Assembly: GCF_017352375.1 (NCBI RefSeq)
Contig: NZ_JAFEVR010000012.1
Location: forward strand, 62,001-126,000
Reading direction: 5' to 3'
Origin: Mycolicibacterium sp. S2-37
GTDB lineage: Bacteria > Actinomycetota > Actinomycetes > Mycobacteriales > Mycobacteriaceae
DNA: 64,000 nucleotides
Under the pieces are notes generated by a model. It searched no databases. It was not told the origin of the DNA and saw only the letters and a program-made list of their open reading frames with translations. Shown piece after piece: positions 1 to 8,046 of this stretch (its first letter is position 1; every line of letters begins with the position of its first letter). The position numbers and the translations under genes were made by a program.

Positions 1-75
1 ACAGCAAGCGCCCGCGACGCGGCACAGATCCACTGCGCGACGCTTGGTGAGCATCAGCTCGAGGCGGGCGAACAC
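1..75 (-). CDS. polycysteine leader peptide, leaderless sORF, cut by window edge
   Basis: Reading the minus strand from a GTG at 75, 25 codons stay open to base 1. The peptide ends DLCRVAGACC at the edge, so two adjacent Cys codons (TGC TGT) are the last visible ones and more may follow. A TAGGCT hexamer lies six bases before the GTG, the spacing of a leaderless mycobacterial transcript. Short leaderless ORFs with runs of Cys codons are known in mycobacteria as cysteine-responsive attenuators ahead of sulfur-assimilation operons; the M. tuberculosis neighbourhood has cysA2/sseC2 next to the thioredoxin gene. The function here is inferred from that, since the downstream gene is outside the window. 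Confidence 0.6.
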   Translation of the reverse strand, partial: MFARLELMLTKRRAVDLCRVAGACC

Positions 76-81
76 GCCGCC

Positions 82-87
82 AGCCTA
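82..87 (-). promoter_or_regulatory. -10 element of the leaderless leader ORF
   Basis: TAGGCT on the minus strand (TANNNT type), followed by six bases and then the GTG start at 75. This spacing puts the transcription start on the first base of the start codon. No clear -35 was identified. Confidence 0.5.
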
Positions 88-103
88 CCCAATGACCGGG
101 TGA

Positions 104-526
104 TCAAGCCAACAGCGGCGTCAGCACCGAGCGCAGGTCAGCCGATGTCGGGACCCCGGAGGTGCGGTAGCGCGGCCGTCCGTCCGCATCGAACACGATC
201 GTGGTGGGTAGCGACAACACCGAAAGTCGCCGCGCCGCTTCCGGGTTGGCATCCATGTCGATCTCGACGTGCGACACCCGGGGCATTTCCTTGCACACCT
301 GGTCGACCACCCGACGCACGGCGCCGCAAGGTCCGCACCACACTGCGCTGAAGTGCAGGATCGTCGGCCCGGTGTCGGACAGTCCGAGGCCGGAGGTGTC
401 GACGTTCGCCGCGGCGGCCTCTGCTCGAAGCAGGCCCGACCGCAGGCTGACCAGCCGCCCGACCACGAACGCGACGCCGAAGACCGCGATCAGCACGGCG
501 ATCACCACGATCCACTGCGAGCTCAC
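104..526 (-). CDS. membrane-anchored thioredoxin-fold protein
   Basis: A 140-residue protein with one N-terminal membrane segment (about residues 5-25), a short linker and a thioredoxin domain. The redox motif WCGPC is at residues 63-67 and the cis-proline motif LPTT at about 106-109, so the active site looks intact and probably faces the periplasm. It matches the position and type of M. tuberculosis Rv0816c (thiX). Its start overlaps the stop of lmeA by four bases (ATGA), so the two are probably co-transcribed and translationally coupled. The target of the thiol chemistry cannot be told from sequence. Confidence 0.85.
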   Translation of the reverse strand: MSSQWIVVIAVLIAVFGVAFVVGRLVSLRSGLLRAEAAAANVDTSGLGLSDTGPTILHFSAVWCGPCGAVRRVVDQVCKEMPRVSHVEIDMDANPEAARRLSVLSLPTTIVFDADGRPRYRTSGVPTSADLRSVLTPLLA

Positions 527-1338
527 TGCTGCCGGAACCCGTCGAGCGAAATGGTCATGTCCTCCGAGATTCCCTCGATGATGACGTCCGAACCGCGCAC
601 CCCCTGTGCAGTCGGGGCAACGCCGAACGGGAGCTTCATCCCGGGCATGGTGGTGCTGAACTCCTCGAGCACGGCGGCGAGCTTGTCCTCCGGGACGTCG
701 GTGTCGGCGGTGCCGGCGCCGGTCAGGACGCCGGTGGCGGTCATGACGAGCGTGGTCTGGTCCGGACCCGCGACATCGAGGTCGACGGCGACGGTCACCC
801 GTTCGTCGAATCCCGCGGCCGCCGGGGTGCCGGTGAACATGACGCCCCTGTTGCCGGAGATACCGGATTCGGTGGTTCCGCCGGTGGCGTCGTTGCTCTC
901 CGGCGCGGGCGCCTCGACGAGGAGGTCGGTGATGCCCATGAAGCGCCCGACGTGGGTGGAGTCCACGATGATCCGGCTCTCCACCTTGCCGACAGGCAGG
1001 GCGGCGCCGGGCCGTACCAGCCAGGACGACTCCGTCAGGTCGACCGAATGCAGCGTCGCCTCCAGTGAGGCCTTGCCGACGATCGGGTGAGCTACACCAC
1101 TGGCGCGGATCTCCATCTCCCCGTAGTCATGGCCGCGGGCCTGGGGGATGAACGGGAAGCCGATGATGCCGACCCAGGGGTCGAAGCTCAGGTGCGCGAT
1201 CTGGCGTAGGGCCCGTGACCAGCGGTATTCGGCGTAGATCGCGGCGCCGAAGTCCGTTCCGACCGCGCCGACGATCACCGCGGTGATCGCCGCAGCGAAT
1301 CCGATCATGACCTTGCGCACCGCCACATTCTTGCCCAC
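523..1338 (-). CDS. lmeA: LmeA-like DUF2993 cell-envelope protein
   Basis: A 271-residue protein with a short basic N-terminus, one hydrophobic segment (about residues 11-28) and a periplasmic DUF2993-type domain. It lies directly next to glnR, divergently transcribed, as MSMEG_5785/Rv0817c do next to MSMEG_5784/Rv0818. LmeA is a periplasmic factor needed for mannan elongation in lipomannan and lipoarabinomannan synthesis. Assignment rests on domain type, length and gene order. The start is GTG at 1338. The downstream thioredoxin gene overlaps its stop. Confidence 0.8.
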   Translation of the reverse strand: MGKNVAVRKVMIGFAAAITAVIVGAVGTDFGAAIYAEYRWSRALRQIAHLSFDPWVGIIGFPFIPQARGHDYGEMEIRASGVAHPIVGKASLEATLHSVDLTESSWLVRPGAALPVGKVESRIIVDSTHVGRFMGITDLLVEAPAPESNDATGGTTESGISGNRGVMFTGTPAAAGFDERVTVAVDLDVAGPDQTTLVMTATGVLTGAGTADTDVPEDKLAAVLEEFSTTMPGMKLPFGVAPTAQGVRGSDVIIEGISEDMTISLDGFRQQ

Positions 1339-1400
1339 CAGCGCCCGGGCGCCTCGCTCGAGCGGCTGATCTGCGGGTGGCGCGCTATCGTTAGCACACC

Positions 1401-1418
1401 AACGGCCGGTAACGGCCG
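1401..1418. repeat. short direct repeat in the lmeA-glnR intergenic region
   Basis: AACGGCCG occurs at 1401-1408 and again at 1411-1418, one helical turn apart, between the divergent lmeA and glnR genes. This could be a regulator site, but no factor can be named. Confidence 0.35.
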
Positions 1419-1492
1419 CATGTCAGGCATGAATCTGGGAGATCACCGAGACATCGACGTCGGGTCGACGACCCCGGACCGCTGGAGGGCCT

Positions 1493-2263
1493 GTGGACCT
1501 GCTCCTGTTGACCGTCGACCCGCATCCCGAGTCGGTTCTGCCGTCGCTGGCGCTGCTCGCGCACAACGTGCGTGCCGCACCGACCGAGGTGTCGTCCCTG
1601 CTCGAGACCGGCTCTGCCGACGTCGCCATCGTCGACGCCCGCACCGACCTCGCTGCCGCGCGCGGATTGTGCCGTCTGCTCGGCACGACCGGCACCTCTG
1701 TACCCGTGGTGGCCGTGGTCAACGAGGGCGGACTGGTCGCGGTGAACCACGAGTGGGGCCTCGACGAGATCCTGCTGCCCGGTACCGGACCTGCCGAGAT
1801 CGACGCCCGCCTGCGCCTGCTGGTCGGGCGGCGGGGCGGCGTCGCCAATCAGGAGAACGTCGGCAAGATCAACCTCGGCGAGTTGGTGATCGACGAGGGC
1901 ACCTACACCGCGCGGCTGCGCGGAAAGCCGCTCGATCTGACCTACAAGGAGTTCGAGCTGCTGAAGTACCTCGCGCAGCACGCTGGGCGGGTGTTCACCC
2001 GCGCCCAGCTGCTCCAGGAGGTCTGGGGCTATGACTTCTTCGGCGGCACCCGCACGGTCGACGTGCATGTGCGACGCCTGCGCGCCAAGCTCGGGCCCGA
2101 GTACGAATCCCTGATCGGCACGGTCCGCAACGTCGGCTACAAGGCGGTGCGGCCCGCCCGCGGGCGTCCGCCCGCACCCGAGGCCGAGCTGCCGGATGAC
2201 CTCGAGGACGACTACGAAGACAGCGCCTCGGTTCCGCTCTCGGACCCCCTGCGCGCGCAGTGA
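1493..2263 (+). CDS. glnR: GlnR, OmpR-type nitrogen regulator
   Basis: A 256-residue response-regulator-like protein. The N-terminal receiver-like domain (residues 1-115) keeps an Asp at 48 (AIVDAR) but lacks a normal acidic phosphorylation pocket, as in actinobacterial GlnR. The C-terminal winged helix spans about 125-220, with the recognition region around RTVDVHVRRLRAKLG. GlnR controls glnA, amtB and other nitrogen genes. GTG at 1493 follows a GGAGG ribosome site at 1484-1488. The stop overlaps the start of mshD (GTGA at 2260-2263), an arrangement conserved in mycobacteria (Rv0818-Rv0819). Confidence 0.88.
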   Translation: MDLLLLTVDPHPESVLPSLALLAHNVRAAPTEVSSLLETGSADVAIVDARTDLAAARGLCRLLGTTGTSVPVVAVVNEGGLVAVNHEWGLDEILLPGTGPAEIDARLRLLVGRRGGVANQENVGKINLGELVIDEGTYTARLRGKPLDLTYKEFELLKYLAQHAGRVFTRAQLLQEVWGYDFFGGTRTVDVHVRRLRAKLGPEYESLIGTVRNVGYKAVRPARGRPPAPEAELPDDLEDDYEDSASVPLSDPLRAQ

Positions 2264-3189
2264 TCGACATCGGTTGGCGCACCCGGCTGCCCGAGGACGA
2301 ACAGCGGCAGGTGCGTGAACTCATCGCGGCGGCCACCGACGTCGACGGTGTCGCACCGGTGGGCGATCAGGTGCTGCGTGAGCTGCGCGCCGACCGGACC
2401 GGTCATCTCGTCGCGACCGAGGGGCCGGACGTCGTGGGCTATCTGAATCTCGCGGCGGCGTCCGACGACACGCCCGCCATGGCGGAACTGGTGGTGCATC
2501 CGGCGCACCGGCGGCGCGGGATCGGCGCCGACATGGCGCGCACCGGTCTGGCGCGCGGCGGCGACGGAGCTCGGATCTGGGCGCACGGCAACCTCGACGC
2601 CGCCCAGGTGACCGCCCGCGCCCTCGGTCTGACGGTGGTGCGTGAGCTCCTGCAGATGCGCCGGCCGCTCACCGACCTGCCCGAGGTGACGCCCGCCCCA
2701 GGCATCCGGCTCACCACCTATTCGGGCCCCGAGGACGACGCGGAGCTGTTGCGCGTCAACAACGCAGCGTTCGCCTGGCATCCCGAGCAGGGCGGCTGGA
2801 GCGAGGCCGACATCGCGCAGCGCCGCGGTGAGGCGTGGTTCGATCCGGCTGGACTGTTCCTGGCGTTCGACGACGGTGGACAGGAGGGGAGCAACGAGGG
2901 CACGGGGGCGCTTGTCGGCTTCCACTGGACGAAGCAGCACAGCGCGGATCTCGGCGAGGTGTACGTCGTCGGGGTGGACCCTGCGGCCCAGGGCCGCGGT
3001 CTCGGTGCGCTGCTCACCCTGACCGGCCTGCATCACCTCGCCGACAAGCTGTCGGCTTCCTCACAGCCGACGGTGCTGCTCTACGTCGAGGCGGACAACG
3101 TCGCGGCGGTCAAAACCTATCGGAGACTTGGCTTCGAGGTGTTCAGCACCGATGCCGCCTACGGGGCCGGTTCCCCTCCTAACCTGTGA
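2260..3189 (+). CDS. mshD: mycothiol synthase MshD
   Basis: A 309-residue tandem GNAT protein. The N-terminal half carries VHPAHRRRGIG (about residue 80) and the C-terminal half VDPAAQGRGLG (about residue 240), both acetyl-CoA-binding motif A. MshD acetylates the Cys amine of Cys-GlcN-Ins, the last step of mycothiol synthesis; only the C-terminal domain is catalytic in characterised MshD. Length and order after glnR fit Rv0819. It starts at GTG 2260, overlapping the glnR stop by four bases, so it is likely coupled to glnR. Confidence 0.92.
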   Translation: MIDIGWRTRLPEDEQRQVRELIAAATDVDGVAPVGDQVLRELRADRTGHLVATEGPDVVGYLNLAAASDDTPAMAELVVHPAHRRRGIGADMARTGLARGGDGARIWAHGNLDAAQVTARALGLTVVRELLQMRRPLTDLPEVTPAPGIRLTTYSGPEDDAELLRVNNAAFAWHPEQGGWSEADIAQRRGEAWFDPAGLFLAFDDGGQEGSNEGTGALVGFHWTKQHSADLGEVYVVGVDPAAQGRGLGALLTLTGLHHLADKLSASSQPTVLLYVEADNVAAVKTYRRLGFEVFSTDAAYGAGSPPNL

Positions 3190-3202
3190 AGTCGCTGAAC
3201 CT

Positions 3203-3224
3203 GTTCACCTTTCGTTAACCCACG
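3203..3224 (+). promoter_or_regulatory. Pho-box-like direct repeat upstream of pstS
   Basis: Two adjacent 11-bp units, GTTCACCTTTC (3203-3213) and GTTAACCCACG (3214-3224), resemble the GTTCACC-type direct repeats bound by PhoP/RegX3 regulators in actinobacteria. It lies about 70 bases before the pstS start in the mshD-pstS gap. Phosphate control through SenX3-RegX3 is the expected role. Confidence 0.55.
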
Positions 3225-3295
3225 CTCCGCGAACCGTCCACCACGGCCGCATACGTTGCCGGAGAGTTTGAAGCCGTCAACTGAAAGTGGGATAC

Positions 3296-4432
3296 GTGAA
3301 GCTCAACAGCTTTGGCAGGACGTTCGGCGCAGGGATGTCCGCGGCCGCGATCGCTGCGCTCATGCTGACCGCGTGCGGTAGCGACAACAACGCCGGAACC
3401 TCTTCCTCCCCGGCCGCCTCGGGCTCCGGGTCGAGCAGCGCCGACTGCGGCGGCAAGAACTCGGTGACCGCCGAGGGTTCAACGGCCCAGCAGAACGCGA
3501 TCGCCGTCTTCAACCAGGTCTGGGGCCAGAAGTGCGCCGGCAAGAACCTGTCCTACAACCCGACCGGCTCCGGTGCGGGTCGCGAGCAGTTCGTCGCGGG
3601 CAACGTGGACTTCGCCGGATCCGACTCGGCGATCAAGGACGAGCAGGCCGCGCAGGCCGCGCAGCGGTGCGGCGGTAACCCGGCGTGGAACCTGCCGCTG
3701 GTCTTCGGCCCCGTCGCGATGGCCTACAACATCGAAGGCGTCGACGGCCTGGTGCTCAACGGCGACACCCTGGCGAAGATCTTCCAGGGCCAGATCCAGA
3801 AGTGGAACGACCCGGCCATCGCCGCACTCAACGAGGGCAAGTCCCTGCCGGACCAGGCCATCACCCCGATCTTCCGGTCGGATTCGTCGGGTACCACCGA
3901 CAACTTCCAGAAGTACCTGAAGGCCGCCGCTCCGCAGTCGTGGACGAAGGAGACCGGCAGCGAGTTCCAGGGCGGCGCCGGTGAGGGCGCGCAGAAGTCG
4001 GCGGGTGTCGTGCAGGCCGTACAGGCCACTCCGGGCGCCATCGGCTACGTCGAGAAGGGCTTCGCCGATCAGGCGGGCGTGGCGTACGCGCAGATCGACA
4101 ACGGCAGCGGCCCGGTCGAGCTGACCGACGAATCGGCGGGCAAGGCGATCAACGCAGCCAAGTTCGCCGCCGAGGGCAACGACCTGGCGCTGGACCTGAA
4201 CTCGCTGTACGGCACCACGGAAGCCGGCGCCTACCCGCTGGTCCTGGCCACCTACGAGATCGTCTGCAGTGCGGGCTACGACGCCGAGACCGCCGCAGCG
4301 GTGAAGTCGTTCCTGACCGTGGCCGCCAACGACGGCCAGAGCGGGCTGTCCGACGCCGGCTACGTGCCGCTGCCGGATCAGTTCAAGGAGCGGCTGCTCC
4401 AGTCGATCGACGCCATCGGCTCGACTGCCTGA
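3296..4432 (+). CDS. pstS: phosphate-binding lipoprotein PstS
   Basis: A high-affinity phosphate-binding lipoprotein of the PstSCAB importer. It has a basic N-terminus, a hydrophobic stretch and the lipobox LTAC (Cys at residue 27), then a PstS fold with the GSGAGR and SGTTDNF phosphate-loop motifs. I chose GTG 3296, giving VKLNSFGR, because mycobacterial PstS proteins begin MKLN and a purine-rich stretch (GAAAGTGGGA) precedes it; GTG 3287 is an in-frame alternative three codons longer. It heads pstS-pstC-pstA-pstB, unlike M. tuberculosis, where phoT stands alone at this place. M. smegmatis has the same full operon here. Confidence 0.93.
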   Translation: MKLNSFGRTFGAGMSAAAIAALMLTACGSDNNAGTSSSPAASGSGSSSADCGGKNSVTAEGSTAQQNAIAVFNQVWGQKCAGKNLSYNPTGSGAGREQFVAGNVDFAGSDSAIKDEQAAQAAQRCGGNPAWNLPLVFGPVAMAYNIEGVDGLVLNGDTLAKIFQGQIQKWNDPAIAALNEGKSLPDQAITPIFRSDSSGTTDNFQKYLKAAAPQSWTKETGSEFQGGAGEGAQKSAGVVQAVQATPGAIGYVEKGFADQAGVAYAQIDNGSGPVELTDESAGKAINAAKFAAEGNDLALDLNSLYGTTEAGAYPLVLATYEIVCSAGYDAETAAAVKSFLTVAANDGQSGLSDAGYVPLPDQFKERLLQSIDAIGSTA

Positions 4433-4478
4433 TTGTGGCGCGAATAGACGAACTCGGTGAGGATGGGATGCGAATCCG

Positions 4479-5528
4479 ATGACCGACAGGGTCGATGTGA
4501 CTGTTCCTAACCCCACGGAACGGGGATCGGGCGAGGCGATAGCCGCGCCCTTCCCCGAGCCGGAGCCCATCTCCACCGATCCGTCGAGGAACTCGAAGGT
4601 GCGCCTCGGCGACCGGATCTTCCGCCTGCTGTCGGAGGGTTCGGGCGTCCTGATCGTCGCCATCATCGTGGCGATCGGGTTGTTCCTGATGTGGCGCGCC
4701 GTCCCGGCACTGGCGCGCAACGAGGCCAACTTCTTCCTCTTCGGCGGCAACTGGGTCACCACCGACACGTCGGCGATGCAGTTCGGCATCCTCGACCTGC
4801 TCCAGGTGACCGTGTTCGTCTCGGTCTTCGCGCTCATCCTGGCGATGCCCGTCGCGCTGGGCATCGCGATCTACCTGACCAACTACGCGCCGAAGCGGGT
4901 CAAGGGTCCGCTGGCGTACATGGTCGACCTGCTCGCCGCGGTGCCGTCGATCATCTACGGCGTCTGGGGCCTCTACGTGCTCGCGCCGGTGATCAAACCG
5001 TTCGCGGTGTGGCTGAACGAGAACCTCGGCTGGCTGTTCCTGTTCCAGACGGGCAACGCGTCGGTGGCCGGTGGCGGCACCATCTTCACTGCGGGCATCG
5101 TGCTGGCGGTGATGATCCTGCCGATCATCACCGCGGTCACCCGCGAGGTGTTCGTCCAGACGCCCCGCGGCCAGATCGAGGCCGCGCTGGCGCTCGGCGC
5201 GACCCGCTGGGAGGTCGTGCGCACCACGGTGCTGCCGTTCGGCATGTCGGGATACATCAGCGGGGCGATGCTCGGCCTGGGCCGCGCGCTCGGCGAGACC
5301 ATCGCCCTGCTGATCATCCTGCGCGGTACCCAGACCGCGTTCGGCTGGTCGCTGTTCGATGCCGGCTACACCTTCGCCAGCAAAATCGCTTCTGCGGCTT
5401 CTGAATTCAACGACCAGTACAAGGCGGGCGCCTACATCGCCGCGGGCCTGGTGCTGTTCGTGCTGACGTTCGTCGTGAACTCGCTGGCCCGCGCTGCGGT
5501 TGCCGGAAAGGACAGGTCCGCATCATGA
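4479..5528 (+). CDS. pstC: phosphate ABC transporter permease PstC
   Basis: A 349-residue inner-membrane permease with about six membrane segments. The EAA loop (ALALGATRWEVVRTTVLP) that contacts the ATPase is present, followed by a conserved GRALGET motif. A soluble N-terminal extension of about 45 residues precedes the first membrane span. It lies 46 bases after pstS, and its stop overlaps the pstA start (ATGA). Confidence 0.93.
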   Translation: MTDRVDVTVPNPTERGSGEAIAAPFPEPEPISTDPSRNSKVRLGDRIFRLLSEGSGVLIVAIIVAIGLFLMWRAVPALARNEANFFLFGGNWVTTDTSAMQFGILDLLQVTVFVSVFALILAMPVALGIAIYLTNYAPKRVKGPLAYMVDLLAAVPSIIYGVWGLYVLAPVIKPFAVWLNENLGWLFLFQTGNASVAGGGTIFTAGIVLAVMILPIITAVTREVFVQTPRGQIEAALALGATRWEVVRTTVLPFGMSGYISGAMLGLGRALGETIALLIILRGTQTAFGWSLFDAGYTFASKIASAASEFNDQYKAGAYIAAGLVLFVLTFVVNSLARAAVAGKDRSAS

Positions 5529-6442
5529 CGACCGCTCTCGACAGCCCGGTCAAGGCGCCGACCTTCCAAGGCGTGAGCGCCCGGCGCAAGTTCACCAACA
5601 ACCTGGCCACGGTTCTGGTCACCGCGTCGGTGGTGGTCGCCCTGGTACCGCTGATCTGGGTGCTCTACACGGTGGTCGCCAAGGGCATCGGCGCGGTCAC
5701 GTCGAGCACCTGGTGGTTCAACTCGCAGGCCGGGATGACCGCCTTCCAGGCCGGCGGCGGCGCCTACCACGCCATCATCGGCACGCTGCTGCAGGCGCTG
5801 GTCTGCGCCGTCATCTCCATCCCGGTCGGCGTCTTCGTCGGTATCTACCTCGTGGAGTACGGCGGCGGCACCCGGTTGGGGAAGGTCACCACCTTCATGG
5901 TGGACATCCTCACCGGTGTTCCGTCCATTGTGGCCGCGCTGTTCATCTATGCGCTGTGGGTCGCGACGCTCGGGTTCGAGCGGTCGGGTTTCGCGGTGTC
6001 GCTGGCTCTGGTGCTGCTGATGATCCCGGTGATCGTCCGCTCCACCGAGGAGATGCTGCGCATCGTGCCGATGGACCTGCGCGAGGCGAGTTACGCACTG
6101 GGCGTGCCGAAGTGGAAGACCATCTCGGCCATCGTCATCCCGACCGCCCTGTCGGGCATCGTCACCGGCATCCTGCTGGCCCTGGCCCGCGTGATGGGCG
6201 AGACGGCGCCGCTGCTGATCCTGGTGGGCTACGCCCAAGCGATGAACTTCGACATGTTCAGTGGGTTCATGGGTTCGTTGCCCGGCATGATGTTCGACCA
6301 GACCTCTGCCGGCGCGGGTGGGGGCAACGCGGTGCCCACCGACCGGCTCTGGGGTGCGGCGCTGACGCTCGTCGTGCTGATCGCCCTGCTCAACGTCGGT
6401 GCCCGCTTCATCGCCAAGTTCTTCTCCCCGAAAAAGGTTTAG
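5525..6442 (+). CDS. pstA: phosphate ABC transporter permease PstA
   Basis: A 305-residue permease partner of PstC with about six membrane segments. Its coupling loop reads EASYALGVPKWKTISAIVIP and is followed by ARVMGETAPLL. It starts inside the pstC stop and ends nine bases before pstB, so the operon is tightly packed. Confidence 0.93.
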   Translation: MTTALDSPVKAPTFQGVSARRKFTNNLATVLVTASVVVALVPLIWVLYTVVAKGIGAVTSSTWWFNSQAGMTAFQAGGGAYHAIIGTLLQALVCAVISIPVGVFVGIYLVEYGGGTRLGKVTTFMVDILTGVPSIVAALFIYALWVATLGFERSGFAVSLALVLLMIPVIVRSTEEMLRIVPMDLREASYALGVPKWKTISAIVIPTALSGIVTGILLALARVMGETAPLLILVGYAQAMNFDMFSGFMGSLPGMMFDQTSAGAGGGNAVPTDRLWGAALTLVVLIALLNVGARFIAKFFSPKKV

Positions 6443-6451
6443 GAGTCACCC

Positions 6452-7228
6452 ATGGCCAAACGTCTGGACCTCAAGGACGTCAACATCTTCTACGGCGCCT
6501 TCCACGCCGTCTCCGAGGTGTCGATGTCGGTGCCGCCGCGCAGCGTGACGGCGTTCATCGGGCCGTCGGGCTGCGGTAAATCCACCGTGCTGCGCACGCT
6601 CAACCGGATGCACGAGGTGATTCCGGGCGCCTACGTCAAGGGCTCCGTGCTCCTCGACGGCGACGACATCTACGGCGCCGGCGTCGATCCGGTGGGTGTC
6701 CGCAAGACCATCGGCATGGTGTTCCAGCGGCCCAATCCGTTCCCGACCATGTCGATCCGTGACAACGTGGTGGCCGGGCTCAAGCTGCAGGGCGTGCGTA
6801 ACAAGAAGACCCTCGACGAGGTCGCCGAGCGCTCCCTGAAGGGTGCGAACCTCTGGAACGAGGTCAAGGACCGGCTGGACAAGCCGGGTGGCGGTCTGTC
6901 CGGCGGCCAGCAGCAGCGGCTCTGCATCGCCCGCGCCATCGCCGTGCAGCCCGACGTGCTCCTGATGGACGAGCCGTGTTCGGCGCTCGACCCGATCTCG
7001 ACGCTGGCGATCGAGGATCTCATCTCCGAGCTCAAGCAGGACTACACGATCGTGATCGTGACCCATAACATGCAGCAGGCGGCCCGGGTGAGCGATCAGA
7101 CCGCGTTCTTCAATCTCGAGGCCACCGGCAAGCCCGGTCAGCTCGTCGAGATCGACGACACCGAGAAGATCTTCTCCAACCCCACGCAGAAGGCGACCGA
7201 GGACTACATCTCCGGCCGCTTCGGCTGA
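6452..7228 (+). CDS. pstB: phosphate ABC transporter ATPase PstB (PhoT)
   Basis: A 258-residue ABC ATPase. Walker A GPSGCGKST is at residues 37-45, the signature LSGGQQQR and Walker B VLLMDEP follow, and a downstream His is in VTHNMQQA. PVGVRKTIGMVFQRPNPFP is typical of PstB. AGGAG at 6441-6445 sits before the ATG. It corresponds to Rv0820 (phoT). It closes the pst operon and converges with phoU over a hairpin. Confidence 0.94.
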   Translation: MAKRLDLKDVNIFYGAFHAVSEVSMSVPPRSVTAFIGPSGCGKSTVLRTLNRMHEVIPGAYVKGSVLLDGDDIYGAGVDPVGVRKTIGMVFQRPNPFPTMSIRDNVVAGLKLQGVRNKKTLDEVAERSLKGANLWNEVKDRLDKPGGGLSGGQQQRLCIARAIAVQPDVLLMDEPCSALDPISTLAIEDLISELKQDYTIVIVTHNMQQAARVSDQTAFFNLEATGKPGQLVEIDDTEKIFSNPTQKATEDYISGRFG

Positions 7229-7235
7229 CACTCCG

Positions 7236-7279
7236 AACGACAAAGGCCCCGGGCGAATCCGCTCGGGGCCTTCGTCGTT
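7236..7279. terminator. bidirectional terminator hairpin between pstB and phoU
   Basis: AAGGCCCCG (7243-7251) pairs with CGGGGCCTT (7264-7272). An outer AACGAC/GTCGTT pair (7236-7241 with 7274-7279) extends the stem. It sits between two convergent genes and lacks a long U-tract, as is common in mycobacteria. Confidence 0.75.
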
Positions 7280-7290
7280 CGCGTCCGGGT

Positions 7291-7956
7291 TCAGCGGGGC
7301 GCGACCACCTCGTCGGCGGGGTAGGTGCCGGTGACCTGGAAGATGACCCGGCGCGCGACCTCGACCGCGTGGTCGGCGAAGCGTTCGTAGAACCGGCTCA
7401 GCAGCGTCACGTCGACCGCGGCGGTGACCCCGTGCTTCCACTCACGGTCCATGAGCACCGTGAACAGGTGACGGTGCAGGTCGTCCATTGCATCGTCCTC
7501 CTCCTGGATCCGCGCGGCCTTGTCCGGATCGCGGGATTCCAGGACCTCCTTCGCGGCGTTGCCGAGCTCGACGGCCACGCGGCCCATCTCGGCGAAGTAG
7601 CCGTTGACCTCTTCGGGCAGCACGTGCTGCGGGTGGCGGCGGCGGGCGATCTTGGCCACGTGCAGCGCGAGTGCGCCCATGCGGTCCACGTCGGCGACGA
7701 TCTGAATGGAGCTGACCACCGAACGTAGGTCCCCGGCGACCGGGGCCTGCAGGGCGAGCAGGACGAAGGCGGCCTCCTCCGCGCGGGCGCTCATCGCCGT
7801 GATCTGCTCGTGGTCGCTGATCACCTGTTCGGCCAGCACCAGATCCGCCTGCAACAGCGCCTGGGTCGCGCGTTCCATCGCAGCGCCTGCCAGCCCGCAC
7901 ATCTGGCCGAGCTGGACGGTGAGACCCTCTAGTTGCTCGTGATAGGCGGTACGCAT
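7291..7956 (-). CDS. phoU: phosphate regulator PhoU (PhoY2 type)
   Basis: A 221-residue all-helical protein with two PhoU repeats. It has the metal-binding acidic clusters ETD/ExxxD-like near AMERATQALLQADL and in the second repeat near GNAAKEVLESRDPDKA. PhoU/PhoY proteins link Pst activity to the SenX3-RegX3 two-component system and influence persister formation. Position beside pstB matches Rv0821c (phoY2). It is transcribed towards pstB, so it is not in the pst operon. Confidence 0.9.
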   Translation of the reverse strand: MRTAYHEQLEGLTVQLGQMCGLAGAAMERATQALLQADLVLAEQVISDHEQITAMSARAEEAAFVLLALQAPVAGDLRSVVSSIQIVADVDRMGALALHVAKIARRRHPQHVLPEEVNGYFAEMGRVAVELGNAAKEVLESRDPDKAARIQEEDDAMDDLHRHLFTVLMDREWKHGVTAAVDVTLLSRFYERFADHAVEVARRVIFQVTGTYPADEVVAPR

Positions 7957-8046
7957 TCTTCCAGCCTAGAGGCACGGCGGTGAACCGTCACGATGCCGCC
8001 GGTGAACTCGGGGTGAATCCCACCTGCCCAAACGCCGACCGAGCCG

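Noticed and set aside
3479..4864. Long minus-strand frame (461 codons) across pstS and pstC
   Set aside because: Composition typical of an antisense frame in GC-rich DNA; both plus-strand genes are clearly real.
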